64,000 nt of DNA from Pseudanabaena sp. lw0831 (lineage in GTDB: Bacteria > Cyanobacteriota > Cyanobacteriia > Pseudanabaenales > Pseudanabaenaceae): assembly GCF_016584665.1 (NCBI RefSeq), contig NZ_BBJB01000057.1, forward strand, positions 1 through 64,000. The letters run 5' to 3'. Each line of letters opens with the position of its first letter. Position 1 is the first letter of the stretch. Shown piece after piece: positions 8,513-16,457 of this stretch. Below the pieces are notes generated by a model, which saw only the letters and a program-made list of their open reading frames with translations, searched no databases and had not been told where the DNA came from. Position numbers and translations under genes: made by a program.

Positions 8513-8565
8513 AAAACCCCAAGAATAGTAGCGGCGCTCTGCGCCGCTACTATTCTTGGGGTTTT
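8513..8565. repeat. Perfect hairpin with GCGGCGC apex, 25-bp stem
   Basis: Arms 8513-8537 and 8541-8565 are exact inverted copies with a TCT loop. The apex is GCGGCGC-TCT-GCGCCGC and the outer arm begins AAAACCCC. It belongs to the apex-sharing hairpin group also seen at 14386, 16390, 21726, 37404, 57893 and 59697. Confidence 0.88.
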
Positions 8566-8640
8566 ATGTCCTCCTCCCTTCCCAGCCAAGAATTGGTGAT
8601 ATGGGGCGAACTAATTCAAGCATCGCTATAAAAAACAAAC

Positions 8641-8676
8641 AAAAGCAGTGGTAATTCATGAATTACCACTGCTTTT
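8641..8676. repeat. Hairpin with GTGGTAATTC palindromic core
   Basis: Arms 8641-8657 and 8660-8676 pair exactly (AAAAGCAGTGGTAATTC and its reverse complement). The same inner palindrome recurs at 42679-42732 with different outer arms. Confidence 0.85.
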
Positions 8677-8758
8677 GAGTTTTTGCATCTTAACCACCTT
8701 AGCGGTTGCTATACTTTAAGCTGATTTAAATTTCAAAAACTTTTAGGTAAGTCTACTT

Positions 8759-9241
8759 ATGATCCGTGCTGTAATCGAGACTGCTAAGGGAACCATCCGT
8801 GCTGAGTTTGACGATCAACACGCCCCAATCACTGTCAAAAATTTCGTAGACCTAGCCAAGCATGGTTTTTATGATGGACTAACTTTTCATCGTGTCGAAC
8901 CAGGATTTGTAATTCAAGGCGGCGATCCCCTTGGTAATGGTACTGGTGGATCAGGCGATCGCATCAAACTCGAAATCTGGGCTGATGGCGATACTGAAGC
9001 CACCATTGGCAACATCCTAACTGGTGGTAAAAAGCCCGTAATTAAGCACAACAAAGCAGGTGTTTTCTCAATGGCCCGCACGAATGATCCTAACAGTGCT
9101 ACTAGTCAATTTTTCATCACCCTTGGTGATGCATCATTTTTGGATGGTCAATACGCAGCTTTTGGTTATACAGAAGATACCGAAGTCGCACAAGCAATTC
9201 GTCGTGGTGACAAAATCCTCTCAATTAAAGTGGAAGAATAA
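8759..9241 (+). CDS. Cyclophilin-type peptidylprolyl isomerase
   Basis: The 160-residue protein is a single cyclophilin domain. It contains the catalytic strand LTFHRVEPGFVIQGGDPLGNG with the active-site Arg, then GVFSMARTNDPNSATSQFFI and LDGQYAAFGYT. It accelerates cis-trans isomerisation at proline. No signal peptide is visible, so it is predicted to be cytoplasmic (PpiB-like). The start at ATG 8759 is preceded by a short AGGTA sequence. It converges with the HmpF gene on a shared 28-bp-stem terminator. Confidence 0.93.
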   Translation: MIRAVIETAKGTIRAEFDDQHAPITVKNFVDLAKHGFYDGLTFHRVEPGFVIQGGDPLGNGTGGSGDRIKLEIWADGDTEATIGNILTGGKKPVIKHNKAGVFSMARTNDPNSATSQFFITLGDASFLDGQYAAFGYTEDTEVAQAIRRGDKILSIKVEE

Positions 9242-9305
9242 AAACTAAAACAAAAAAAGCAAAGATCCCGCTAGGTAGGATCTTTGCTTTTTTTGTTTTA
9301 GTTTT
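9241..9305. terminator. Bidirectional hairpin between cyclophilin gene and hmpF
   Basis: Arms 9241-9268 and 9278-9305 form a perfect 28-bp stem, starting at the last base of one stop codon and ending 1 bp before the other gene's end. A-rich and T-rich tracts in the arms fit terminator function in both directions. Confidence 0.85.
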
Positions 9306-9306
9306 C

Positions 9307-10995
9307 TTAAGAAGAAACTAAACTCTGAATAACGGATTGTAAGTCAGTGAGAATTTTTGAGGAGCTATTACCATTTGACATAACTCCCAAATCCTGAACC
9401 GCCGCCTCTAACTGCGGACGTAACGTGTCCACAATATCCTGCACAGGACGTAAAAGCTGCTCCTGAGCGCTAATTTGCCCCAACAACTCAGCCACAACTC
9501 TAATCTGATCTTGCTGTTGAGCTTCGGCTGCACGAATTGATTGCTCTTGTTGCTGATGTTCCTGAGTTTGCTTAGCGAGAACATCTTGCTGCTGCTGCGT
9601 ATAATTTCTAACTGCCTCAATTTGGCTTTCCATCTTCCGCAGTTCTTGTTCTTGGCGGTTCTTTTGGGATTCAATTTGCGATAACAAAGGCAATAAACTT
9701 TGGACTGGATTTGAATCAACCGCAAGTCCTTTGCGACGATCCAGAATTGCCTTTTGCTTATTTAGAATGGAAAGGCGCTGTTGCATTGCCCCTCTTGACC
9801 CCATCACGCTATCTTCAAGAACCTTGTACTGCTCTTCTGCAAAATCCTTATTGCTTTCTAGTTCAATGCGATCAAATTGATCCGCAGTTTCTACCTGACT
9901 CTGTAGATCTGCAATTTCGCCTTCAAGCCCAGCTAGCTCATCTTCTTGAGCACTAACATAATTAGCTAACCTATCAAAATCAGCTTGTAATGCCTTAATT
10001 GTCGATTCTAGTTCTTCAATAGACATTGACTGTAAGCGGCTTTCTTCTTCTGGACTAAGTACATCCATACTGCCTGGCCCCCCAAACTCCTCGATCGCAT
10101 TGAATGTCTGCTGATAGAGGTCAATTTGATCGTCAAGTTGCACCCTAGACATCGCCATATTATTTTCCTGTAACTTCAGGATGCCACGCTGAGCTTTAAG
10201 CTCCGCTTGAGCATCGGCAAGAGCAACTTGAGTATGTTGCCATTGAGTCTTACGCACATTAAGGTCTTCTGTTGATTTGCTTAGACTACCTTTTTGCTTC
10301 TCAGCTTCATTTTTTAGTCTATCTAAATTTTGCCAAAATCCTGTAAGTATCTCTTGACGTTGGTTGAGCAGATCAATAGCGCTATGGATTCTGGTCCTAA
10401 GAGAGTCTGGATTTGTAAAACTTGTTGATAACTGGCCGATCAGCGTTTTGATATGCTCAGCCTGATCGACAGTTAAGGCTGCTGCCTTAGCTTCAAACTG
10501 CCCCCGTTCTAATTCAATATTTTTGCGTAATTGCTCAATTTCACCGCGCTCTTTGCCAAACTTGGATTCTAACTCCTCAATTTCTTGTTTTCTAGCATCA
10601 AGATGTTCTAGCTCTAGTTCTTTTTGCTCTAACTCCTGCTCACGCCGATGCAACTCTTGGCTCTGAAAATTAAGAGATTGCTTCCACTGTTCAACTTCTT
10701 CTTCGGCGGATTTATTTTTTTCTTGCGATCGCGAAAAAGCCTGCAAGATATTGACAATTTTTTTAGAAGCATCTTGGATACTTTGCACTTGGTTACTGCC
10801 AGTGATCTCGGCAATTACCATCTGACCATCTTTAAATTCTTTCGCCTGCGCCGCATCTTGAATTGGTAAAACTTGTTCGTTAGTAATCGGCTGCCAAATA
10901 TTTTCACCCGTATTACGTGCTAATAGACGGACTGACGAGTTACCGCCTAATCCAAAAGCTGCTTTCGATATTTGAAGTTCCGCTAAGTACTGCAC
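9307..10995 (-). CDS. hmpF: HmpF-like coiled-coil pilus motility protein
   Basis: The 562-residue protein opens with a short conserved globular part (MQYLAELQISKAAFGLGGNS, then VRLLARNTGENIWQPI). The rest, from about residue 85 to 520, is almost continuous coiled coil rich in Gln and Glu. This matches my recollection of HmpF, a cyanobacterium-specific protein needed for type IV pilus-driven motility and phototaxis. The start is GTG 10995 with AGGAG about ten bases upstream. It is monocistronic here. Assignment rests on the N-terminal pattern and architecture; a generic coiled-coil protein is the alternative. Confidence 0.75.
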   Translation of the reverse strand: MQYLAELQISKAAFGLGGNSSVRLLARNTGENIWQPITNEQVLPIQDAAQAKEFKDGQMVIAEITGSNQVQSIQDASKKIVNILQAFSRSQEKNKSAEEEVEQWKQSLNFQSQELHRREQELEQKELELEHLDARKQEIEELESKFGKERGEIEQLRKNIELERGQFEAKAAALTVDQAEHIKTLIGQLSTSFTNPDSLRTRIHSAIDLLNQRQEILTGFWQNLDRLKNEAEKQKGSLSKSTEDLNVRKTQWQHTQVALADAQAELKAQRGILKLQENNMAMSRVQLDDQIDLYQQTFNAIEEFGGPGSMDVLSPEEESRLQSMSIEELESTIKALQADFDRLANYVSAQEDELAGLEGEIADLQSQVETADQFDRIELESNKDFAEEQYKVLEDSVMGSRGAMQQRLSILNKQKAILDRRKGLAVDSNPVQSLLPLLSQIESQKNRQEQELRKMESQIEAVRNYTQQQQDVLAKQTQEHQQQEQSIRAAEAQQQDQIRVVAELLGQISAQEQLLRPVQDIVDTLRPQLEAAVQDLGVMSNGNSSSKILTDLQSVIQSLVSS

Positions 10996-11164
10996 GCTGA
11001 ATATACTCCTATTTTGCTGATGCTAACTTTCAGATTGACATGACGAAAGAGCAAAAACCCGTCACAAACAATACAAAATAGCCTAAATCCTAGTCTCATA
11101 CTACCTAATTACCTAAGCATTTTGGCGACATATTTTAAGACTGTTGGGACTTTTTTTAAAAAGT

Positions 11165-12193
11165 CTATTGCCTAATGTTTTTGGGGTCAAGGGCATCGCG
11201 TAAACTATCACCCAAGAGATTAAATGATAGCACCGTCAATACGATCGCTAATGCAGGAACCCATACAAGCCAAGGTTGCAGAATTACAATCGAGGCATTT
11301 GTAGACACAGACAGCATATTACCCCATGAGGGATCAGGCGGCTGGATGCCCAATCCTACAAGACTTAAAACTGCTTCTACAACGATAAATCGGGGGATAT
11401 CGAGGGTTGCTGAGATAATAATAAATGTGATGGTTTGTGGTAAGACGTGATTGACAATGATCCTTAATGGGCTTGCTCCTGATGCACGAGCTGCCAAAAT
11501 AAAAGTCTGTTCTTTGATGGACAGTACTTGTCCTCGAATAATTCTTGCTAGTCCTGCCCATGATACAAATGAAATGATCGCAATGATTAACGCGAATCGC
11601 TCAGTATTACTGATTTCAGGTGGCAAAATTGCAGTTAATGCTACTAACAAATAAATTGAAGGAACTGACATCAGGACCTCGACAAAACGCATTAATACCA
11701 CATCAAGCCAGCCGCCAACATAGCCTGAAATACCACCAACAAGGCAGCCTACAGTGTAGGAGATAATTGTCCCAATAAAGCCAATTAAGAGACTAATCCT
11801 ACCGCCATAAAGTAAGCGGGTCAGCTGATCCCGTCCTTGCTCATCGGTTCCAAGTATATTCAGTTGGGCACTACTAGTGGAACTAAACAAATGTCCACCA
11901 TGAAAAAGCTGAATCTGTGAGGGTTTGGTGTAGTCAACGATTAAGGCGCGATCGCCAGTTTCCATATCGACTTTGCCCTGAGTAGTCGGATAGACATGAG
12001 CACCAATATATTGCCCTTGGCGATCGCGCCAATGAATTTGGGTGGGCGGTAGTAATGCTCCATTTTTAGCTGATTCATTAACACCATAGGGGGTTACAAA
12101 ATTCGCAAATAGAGCCAAGCCATAGAAAGTCGTTAAAATTACAATACCAATCCAAGCTAGAGGATTGGCTCTGAGTCTTTTCCACCAAGTCAT
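11165..12193 (-). CDS. Peptide/nickel-type ABC transporter permease (DppC-like)
   Basis: The 342-residue inner-membrane protein has an N-terminal helix (NPLAWIGIVILTTFYGLALF), a periplasmic loop, then five further helices. The EAA loop that contacts the ATPase is LAARASGASPLRIIVNHVLP. The C-terminal SFNLLGDSLRDALDP is typical of DppC/OppC permeases. No partner DppB, ATPase or binding protein is in the window, which is common for scattered cyanobacterial transporters. Its ATG overlaps the stop of the upstream 61-residue gene (TAATG), so the two are likely translationally coupled. Confidence 0.9.
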   Translation of the reverse strand: MTWWKRLRANPLAWIGIVILTTFYGLALFANFVTPYGVNESAKNGALLPPTQIHWRDRQGQYIGAHVYPTTQGKVDMETGDRALIVDYTKPSQIQLFHGGHLFSSTSSAQLNILGTDEQGRDQLTRLLYGGRISLLIGFIGTIISYTVGCLVGGISGYVGGWLDVVLMRFVEVLMSVPSIYLLVALTAILPPEISNTERFALIIAIISFVSWAGLARIIRGQVLSIKEQTFILAARASGASPLRIIVNHVLPQTITFIIISATLDIPRFIVVEAVLSLVGLGIQPPDPSWGNMLSVSTNASIVILQPWLVWVPALAIVLTVLSFNLLGDSLRDALDPKNIRQ

Positions 12194-12378
12194 TAGGAGC
12201 CTTTAAGTGCTTTAAAGAAATTTTTGCGGTAGTTGCCATTCATGACGAATAAGACTGGCCAGAGCAAGGCTAGTCCGATCTGATTACCTTCAAAATCGGT
12301 GCGACGAAATCCCAACAAAAATTTTATAGCGCCAAATATGTAGGCGATTAGTAGCAAAATTCCAATTAGCTGTGGCAT
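12193..12378 (-). CDS. Small membrane protein, unknown function
   Basis: The 61-residue protein has one clear hydrophobic segment (LIGILLLIAYIFGAIKFLLGF) and a second weaker one (IGLALLWPVLFVM), then a basic tail. I do not recognise the family beyond seeing it as a plausible conserved cyanobacterial small membrane protein. Its stop codon overlaps the start of the ABC permease gene, which supports real translation and a linked role. Confidence 0.6.
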   Translation of the reverse strand: MPQLIGILLLIAYIFGAIKFLLGFRRTDFEGNQIGLALLWPVLFVMNGNYRKNFFKALKGS

Positions 12379-12396
12379 ATATCAGTTTCTCTTGAC

Positions 12397-13143
12397 TTAG
12401 TTATCTAATTTAACATCAAAAACTCCAGACCATTCTGCCCATAGCTGATCGCCTTTTATTGCTCCTTTGGTCAAGATTTCCTGATTTTGATTGGCAATAT
12501 AGCCAAGCTCACCCAAAAAAGCGGCGGCGATTGCCCCAGATTGGAGGGTGATTTGGAGATCGTTTGGATTATTCGATTGTGGATGCCTTTGAGCGCGTTC
12601 AGTGATTAAGTGCCAACTGTGGGGTGTACTCAGGAAATAATACAAACTACTAGCGATCGAGTCAGACAATCCATTGTCACTATGGGCTGCGATCGCGCTT
12701 GCACCTTGATTAACAAATTTTTGCGTTAGTTGCAATTGCTCTAGGCACTTTTGTTGAGATTTAAGATCGCGACTGAGAGATCTTCTTTTATTAAAATCGT
12801 GACAAACCTGATTAGTAAATGATTGCGGTTTCATCTCCCCTCGACAGGCTAAGGCGATCGCATAAGCTAACACCAATTCTTGAATATCAGCATTGCTATG
12901 GGACTGTAATCCTAATATTCGCGATCTAACTTCTTGTAAGTCTTGATGCCAATATGCACCGATAGCAATCGTCACTATAGTTATATCTATTTCGTCTATT
13001 AGTTCTAGATTACTCAGCCTGTCATTAATTACGGAGTTTGTCAGAGTTTTTAGGCGATCGGCAAAATTTGGCGGTGCAATTAGCAAAATGCTTGTAAAAA
13101 TAGCGCGGAATCGACTTTTCAAAGATCTTTGTATTGTTAACAT
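12397..13143 (-). CDS. ADP-ribosylglycohydrolase-like family protein
   Basis: The start is set at ATG 13143 (MLTIQRSLKSRFRAIFTSI), since the longer frame overlaps the upstream gene; the product has 248 residues. The N-terminal SRF-A pattern and the C-terminal blocks SIASSLYYFLSTPHSWHLIT and WAEWSGVFDVKL match a cyanobacterial branch of the ADP-ribosylglycohydrolase fold. Canonical metal-binding motifs of active hydrolases are not evident, so it may be catalytically inactive. It follows the GIY-YIG gene by 5 bp and is presumably co-transcribed with it. Confidence 0.65.
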   Translation of the reverse strand: MLTIQRSLKSRFRAIFTSILLIAPPNFADRLKTLTNSVINDRLSNLELIDEIDITIVTIAIGAYWHQDLQEVRSRILGLQSHSNADIQELVLAYAIALACRGEMKPQSFTNQVCHDFNKRRSLSRDLKSQQKCLEQLQLTQKFVNQGASAIAAHSDNGLSDSIASSLYYFLSTPHSWHLITERAQRHPQSNNPNDLQITLQSGAIAAAFLGELGYIANQNQEILTKGAIKGDQLWAEWSGVFDVKLDN

Positions 13144-13148
13144 AAAAT

Positions 13149-13556
13149 TCAATTTGATAGCAAATAGACAAGAGCAGCGATCGCAAGCAGTAGCAGCAAA
13201 ACATAAATGATCACCCGTCCCCACACTGCCACAAACAGACATAGTAAATTCCAAAAGGTCACTCTTGCCGTGCCATTCCATGCAGGACGAAATCGCGCAA
13301 TCTCAGCTTTTTCGTAGGAGTGGAGCTGAGTAGTTGTTAAAACTTTGTAATGCAGTCTTCCAAAAGGATGTAGCAGTTTAAATTGTTGATAGCGATGATG
13401 GGCGGTTTTCCAGCGATTGCGTAAATTTTTTGCTTTGCCGACATATAGCACAATCCATAGAGCCGTAATGTAATATACACCTGCATCTTGGGGTAATTCT
13501 TTTAACTTCTTTACGGGTTTAGATGGTAGCCAAAAAATACGAAGCCATTCAGTCAT
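13149..13556 (-). CDS. GIY-YIG domain protein with C-terminal membrane helix
   Basis: The 135-residue protein contains a GIY-YIG nuclease domain: GVYYITALWIVLYVGKAKNL with the Arg of LRNRW, then HYKVL and the Glu of YEKAEIARFRPAWN. After the domain comes a hydrophobic segment from about residue 102 (FWNLLCLFVAVWGRVIIYVL, then LLLLAIAALVYLL), a probable membrane anchor. GIY-YIG domains cleave DNA in repair, restriction and homing enzymes; membrane attachment is unusual and the role here is unknown. It heads a two-gene unit with the ADP-ribosylglycohydrolase-like gene. Confidence 0.8.
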   Translation of the reverse strand: MTEWLRIFWLPSKPVKKLKELPQDAGVYYITALWIVLYVGKAKNLRNRWKTAHHRYQQFKLLHPFGRLHYKVLTTTQLHSYEKAEIARFRPAWNGTARVTFWNLLCLFVAVWGRVIIYVLLLLLAIAALVYLLSN

Positions 13557-13686
13557 AGGTAATTTGCTATCCTAGCGTGCTTATTCCCAGAGATTTGATT
13601 ACTTTTGCGCGATCGCTATAAGAGTTGAGCTATAACTACATTGTTTTGCTTAGGTAATCTAAATCATTTAGTTAGGTTTTGCTTGT

Positions 13687-13821
13687 ATGACAGATTTTAA
13701 TCGCGGCATCATGAAGTTTGAAAATGCTGACAGCCCTTTGTCAATTGTGCTTTCTAGCGTTGTCGTTTTGAGTGCGATCGGATTCTTACTCTGGTGGGGA
13801 TTCCAGACTGCTTACGTCTAG
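13687..13821 (+). CDS. Small single-pass membrane protein (44 aa)
   Basis: A 44-residue frame reads MTDFNRGIMKFENADSPLSI, then a membrane helix (VLSSVVVLSAIGFLLWWGF) and QTAYV. It has a soluble N-terminus and one helix, the build of small photosystem or thylakoid subunits, and I believe similar sequences are conserved in cyanobacteria. The exact identity is not certain, so no symbol is given. A GC-rich hairpin terminator follows 13 bp after the stop, supporting a short independent transcript. Confidence 0.65.
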   Translation: MTDFNRGIMKFENADSPLSIVLSSVVVLSAIGFLLWWGFQTAYV

Positions 13822-13834
13822 GCTTATATTTGAT

Positions 13835-13861
13835 AAAAAGCGGCGCATTGCGCCGCTTTTT
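13835..13861 (+). terminator. GC-rich hairpin terminator
   Basis: AAAAAGCGGCGC pairs with its exact reverse complement around an ATT loop, ending in a T run. It is the minimal version of the GCGGCGC-apex hairpins and ends the 44-residue gene. Confidence 0.85.
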
Positions 13862-13908
13862 ATTTGCTAAGTTAAGCTAAAACAACTCTTTTATAATTTT
13901 AGTGAATA

Positions 13909-14397
13909 ATGACCGTTACCACTTCTCAAGATGAACAGCTCGGAGCCGCAATTGGCGCGATCCCAAGTGGATTGTTTATTGTTACATCTCAACAAAATGG
14001 CAAAACTGCCACCATGCTCGCTTCATGGATACAACAGTCTGGGTTTGCTCCGCCCTCAGTAACGATTATCGTTGCCAAAGGCAGACCAATTGAGTCTTTT
14101 TTAACAGTCGGTAGTCCTGTCGTGATTAATATCGCCGAAAAAGGACAGGGCAAAATCATCGGACATTTTGCCAAGGGTTTTGCTCCAGATATCGATCCTT
14201 TTGATGGTATCGAAACTGCAACTGCACCGAGCGGACAACCGTATCTAACCGATGCGATCGCCTACCTCGATGCAACTGTTGTTGGCAGTCTCGATGCAGG
14301 TGACCACACCGTAATTTTGGCAAACATCATTGCAGGCGAGCGCCTCCGTGAAGGCGAATCTGCGATCCACACGCGCAAAAATGGTTTCAAGTATTAA
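13909..14397 (+). CDS. Flavin reductase-like domain protein
   Basis: The 162-residue protein consists of one flavin reductase-like (FMN-binding split barrel) domain: LGAAIGAIPSGLFIVTSQQN, then ATMLASWIQQSGFAPPSVTI and GDHTVILANIIAGE. It resembles the C-terminal reductase domain of cyanobacterial diflavin flavoproteins but stands alone, without lactamase or flavodoxin modules. It probably uses NAD(P)H to reduce FMN or another acceptor; the partner is unknown. The last codons (FKY and stop) lie inside the outer arm of a 25-bp hairpin. Confidence 0.85.
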   Translation: MTVTTSQDEQLGAAIGAIPSGLFIVTSQQNGKTATMLASWIQQSGFAPPSVTIIVAKGRPIESFLTVGSPVVINIAEKGQGKIIGHFAKGFAPDIDPFDGIETATAPSGQPYLTDAIAYLDATVVGSLDAGDHTVILANIIAGERLREGESAIHTRKNGFKY

Positions 14398-14438
14398 AAT
14401 AAGGCGGCGCAAAGCGCCGCCTTATTTTAATACTTGAA
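14386..14438 (+). terminator. Perfect hairpin overlapping the 3' end of the flavin reductase gene
   Basis: Arms 14386-14410 and 14414-14438 form a perfect 25-bp stem with an AAA loop and GCGGCGC apex. The left arm includes the last four codons of the preceding gene and its stop, so the right arm is an inverted copy of coding sequence. Confidence 0.88.
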
Positions 14439-14506
14439 AAAATAGTTGACATTGTTCCCAATGTTTGTCATATTAGTAAAGCGCTAAACGCAAAAGACTG
14501 CAAAGT

Positions 14507-14578
14507 GCGGGTGTGGCTCAGTGGTAGAGCATCTCCTTGCCAAGGAGAATGTCGTGGGTTCGAATCCCATCACCCGCT
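14507..14578 (+). tRNA. tRNA-Gly (GCC)
   Basis: The 72-nt cloverleaf is complete: acceptor GCGGGTG pairs with CACCCGC followed by discriminator T, the D-arm is GCTC-AGTGGTA-GAGC, the anticodon arm is CTCCT-TGCCAAG-style with anticodon GCC (stem CTCCT/AGGAG), and the T-arm is GTGGGTTCGAATCCCAT. No CCA is encoded. It reads glycine codons GGC and GGU. Confidence 0.97.
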
Positions 14579-14589
14579 TAATAATTGAT

Positions 14590-14624
14590 AAAGTAAAAGG
14601 GACGCATTGCGTACCTTTTACTTT
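14590..14624 (+). terminator. Imperfect hairpin after tRNA-Gly
   Basis: AAAGTAAAAGG (14590-14600) pairs with CCTTTTACTTT (14614-14624), continuing to an ACGC/GCGT apex with one G-A mismatch. It lies 12 bp after the tRNA and just before tldD. Confidence 0.65.
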
Positions 14625-14638
14625 ACGGATTTTTCCTG

Positions 14639-16081
14639 ATGCAATTTGATTTAAAAGCTGCCTTATCTCATATTGATCTGCCATCTGCCGAATGGATCGG
14701 CTTGCGTGAAGTCCAAGAAATTAATACGACTCGGTATGTACGCGATCGCAAACCACAGTCCAATGGACGTAGCCAATCCCATGGCGTAATGATCGAAGTG
14801 CTAGCCAACGGACAATTTGGCTATGCCAGCACCAATCATCTTGATCTCGCAAATATTCAATTAACGGCGCAGAAAGCTTATCAACAAGCGAAAACATCGG
14901 CGCAGTGGGCAGTACATCACTTTGCGATCGTGCAAAGACCAAAGGCGATTGGGCAGTATTTCTCACCATTTCTCAAACCATCGGATGCGATCGCCCCGAA
15001 AGAAATAAACGAACTCCTGATCGAAATCTGCGACACCTTAAAGGTTTCCGATCAAATCGTTAAAACTAGTGCCTATGCCGTAATTACCGAAATCGAGACT
15101 AAATTTGTCAGCAGTAATGGTTCTGACATTTATCAAAAATTTCTCACCATCGCCACAGACTATGCCGCTACAGCCCAAGACGGCGCAATTATTCAAAAAC
15201 GCAGCGATAATGGACAACTGGCTCGTTGTAATCAGATCGGTATGGAAGTATTTGATCGTGAGGAAATCTTACAAAGAGCGCAAGTTGTCGGTGAACAAGC
15301 AGTTGAATTACTCACCGCCACAGAATGTCCCACGGAAACTACGGCACTAGTTTTAGCACCAGATCAAATGTTGCTACAAATCCATGAAAGCATCGGGCAT
15401 CCCTTAGAAATTGATCGCATCTTAGGCGATGAGCGCAACTATGCAGGCGGCAGCTTTATCAAGCTCGAAGACTTTGGCAACATGCAGTATGGCTCATCGC
15501 TAATGAATGTCTCCTTCGACCCCACAATGGCTGGCGAATTTGCTAGTTATGCCTTTGATGATGCTGGGATTCCAGCCACCAAAGAATATTTAATTAAAGA
15601 AGGTAAATTATTGCGCGGTTTAGGCAGTTCTGAGAGTCAAGTGCGCTCTGGCATTGAAGGTGTAGCTAATGCCAGAGCCAACTCATGGAACCGTCCTGCA
15701 ATCGATCGCATGGCAAATATTAATCTTGAGTCGGGAGAATATGCTTTTCAGGAAATGATCGCCGATATCGAACGCGGCGTATATATGGAGTCAAATCGCT
15801 CATGGTCAATTGATGATTATCGCAACAAGTTCCAATTTGGCTGTGAATACGCGAAACTCATTGAAAATGGCAAATTAACCAAAACCCTCCGCAATCCTAA
15901 CTATCGCGGTATCACCAATCAATTTTGGAATAGTCTTACTAAAGTCGGCGATTGCGACACCGTCGAGGCTTATGGTTCTCCCTTTTGCGGTAAAGGTGAG
16001 CCTAACCAAGTAATTCGTGTAGGACATGCTTCGCCTGTTTGCTTATTTGCAAACATTGAAGTCTTTGGCGGTGCTACCTAA
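14639..16081 (+). CDS. TldD/PmbA family metallopeptidase
   Basis: The 480-residue protein has the TldD hallmark HESIGHPLEIDR (residues about 257-268), where the HExxxH helix binds zinc, and the downstream SFDPTMAGEFASYAFDDAGI and GVYMESNRSWSIDDYRNKFQFG blocks. TldD and TldE together form a protease that trims unfolded peptides; the HExxxH motif marks this as the TldD-type catalytic subunit. No TldE/PmbA partner is in the window. Length is normal. The start at ATG 14639 is 14 bp after the preceding hairpin. Its stop codon is part of the next hairpin. Confidence 0.92.
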   Translation: MQFDLKAALSHIDLPSAEWIGLREVQEINTTRYVRDRKPQSNGRSQSHGVMIEVLANGQFGYASTNHLDLANIQLTAQKAYQQAKTSAQWAVHHFAIVQRPKAIGQYFSPFLKPSDAIAPKEINELLIEICDTLKVSDQIVKTSAYAVITEIETKFVSSNGSDIYQKFLTIATDYAATAQDGAIIQKRSDNGQLARCNQIGMEVFDREEILQRAQVVGEQAVELLTATECPTETTALVLAPDQMLLQIHESIGHPLEIDRILGDERNYAGGSFIKLEDFGNMQYGSSLMNVSFDPTMAGEFASYAFDDAGIPATKEYLIKEGKLLRGLGSSESQVRSGIEGVANARANSWNRPAIDRMANINLESGEYAFQEMIADIERGVYMESNRSWSIDDYRNKFQFGCEYAKLIENGKLTKTLRNPNYRGITNQFWNSLTKVGDCDTVEAYGSPFCGKGEPNQVIRVGHASPVCLFANIEVFGGAT

Positions 16082-16113
16082 AAAAGAAGGGCGCTTTGCG
16101 CCCTTCTTTTTTA
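16079..16113. terminator. Bidirectional hairpin spanning two stop codons
   Basis: A perfect 16-bp stem (16079-16094 with 16098-16113, TTT loop) includes the stop of tldD on one side and the stop of the convergent 51-residue gene on the other. GGGCGC/GCGCCC forms the apex. Confidence 0.88.
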
Positions 16114-16266
16114 ATTTAAGCCCAGTTGCTTCATTTCTTGTTCAAGGACATTTAGTAATCCAGCATCATTATTAGTACGAGCAACTTCCATACGGCGTTT
16201 AATTGAAGCTGATAGATTGGCTTTATGATTTGCTGCTGCTTCTGCCTTTCTTTGAACTGTATTCAT
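16111..16266 (-). CDS. Small helical protein (51 aa), unknown
   Basis: The frame reads MNTVQRKAEAAANHKANLSA, then SIKRRMEVARTNNDAGLLNV and LEQEMKQLGLN. It is charged, without membrane segments, and predicted to be helical. I do not recognise a named family. Support for coding comes from an open frame with an ATG, an AT-rich upstream region, an AAGGAT sequence 7 bp before the start and a terminator hairpin exactly at its stop. Confidence 0.55.
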   Translation of the reverse strand: MNTVQRKAEAAANHKANLSASIKRRMEVARTNNDAGLLNVLEQEMKQLGLN

Positions 16267-16389
16267 CACTAATATCCTTATAAATTACATATTGTTTATA
16301 TATAGCTACCATAACATATAATTATCCAAACGGTAGCATACACTACTAAAATTCCATTAAAAAAAGGTTAAGAAAAGCCTCAGGATATG

Positions 16390-16440
16390 AAACCGAAAAG
16401 AGAGTTGCGGCGCTTCGTGCCGCAGCTCTCTTTTCGGTTT
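16390..16440. repeat. Hairpin with GCGGCGC apex and two G-T wobbles
   Basis: Arms 16390-16413 and 16417-16440 pair over 24 positions with a TTC loop. The only two non-Watson-Crick positions are G-T pairs on the plus strand. Outer arms are AAACCGAAAAG. It lies downstream of the GH57 gene and could be its terminator. Confidence 0.85.
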
Positions 16441-16457
16441 TGGGACTATAGCTATGA

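Noticed and set aside
13144-13281. N-terminal extension of the ADP-ribosylglycohydrolase-like gene
   Set aside because: These codons overlap the GIY-YIG gene in another frame and are Cys-rich nonsense; ATG 13143 fits the family start.
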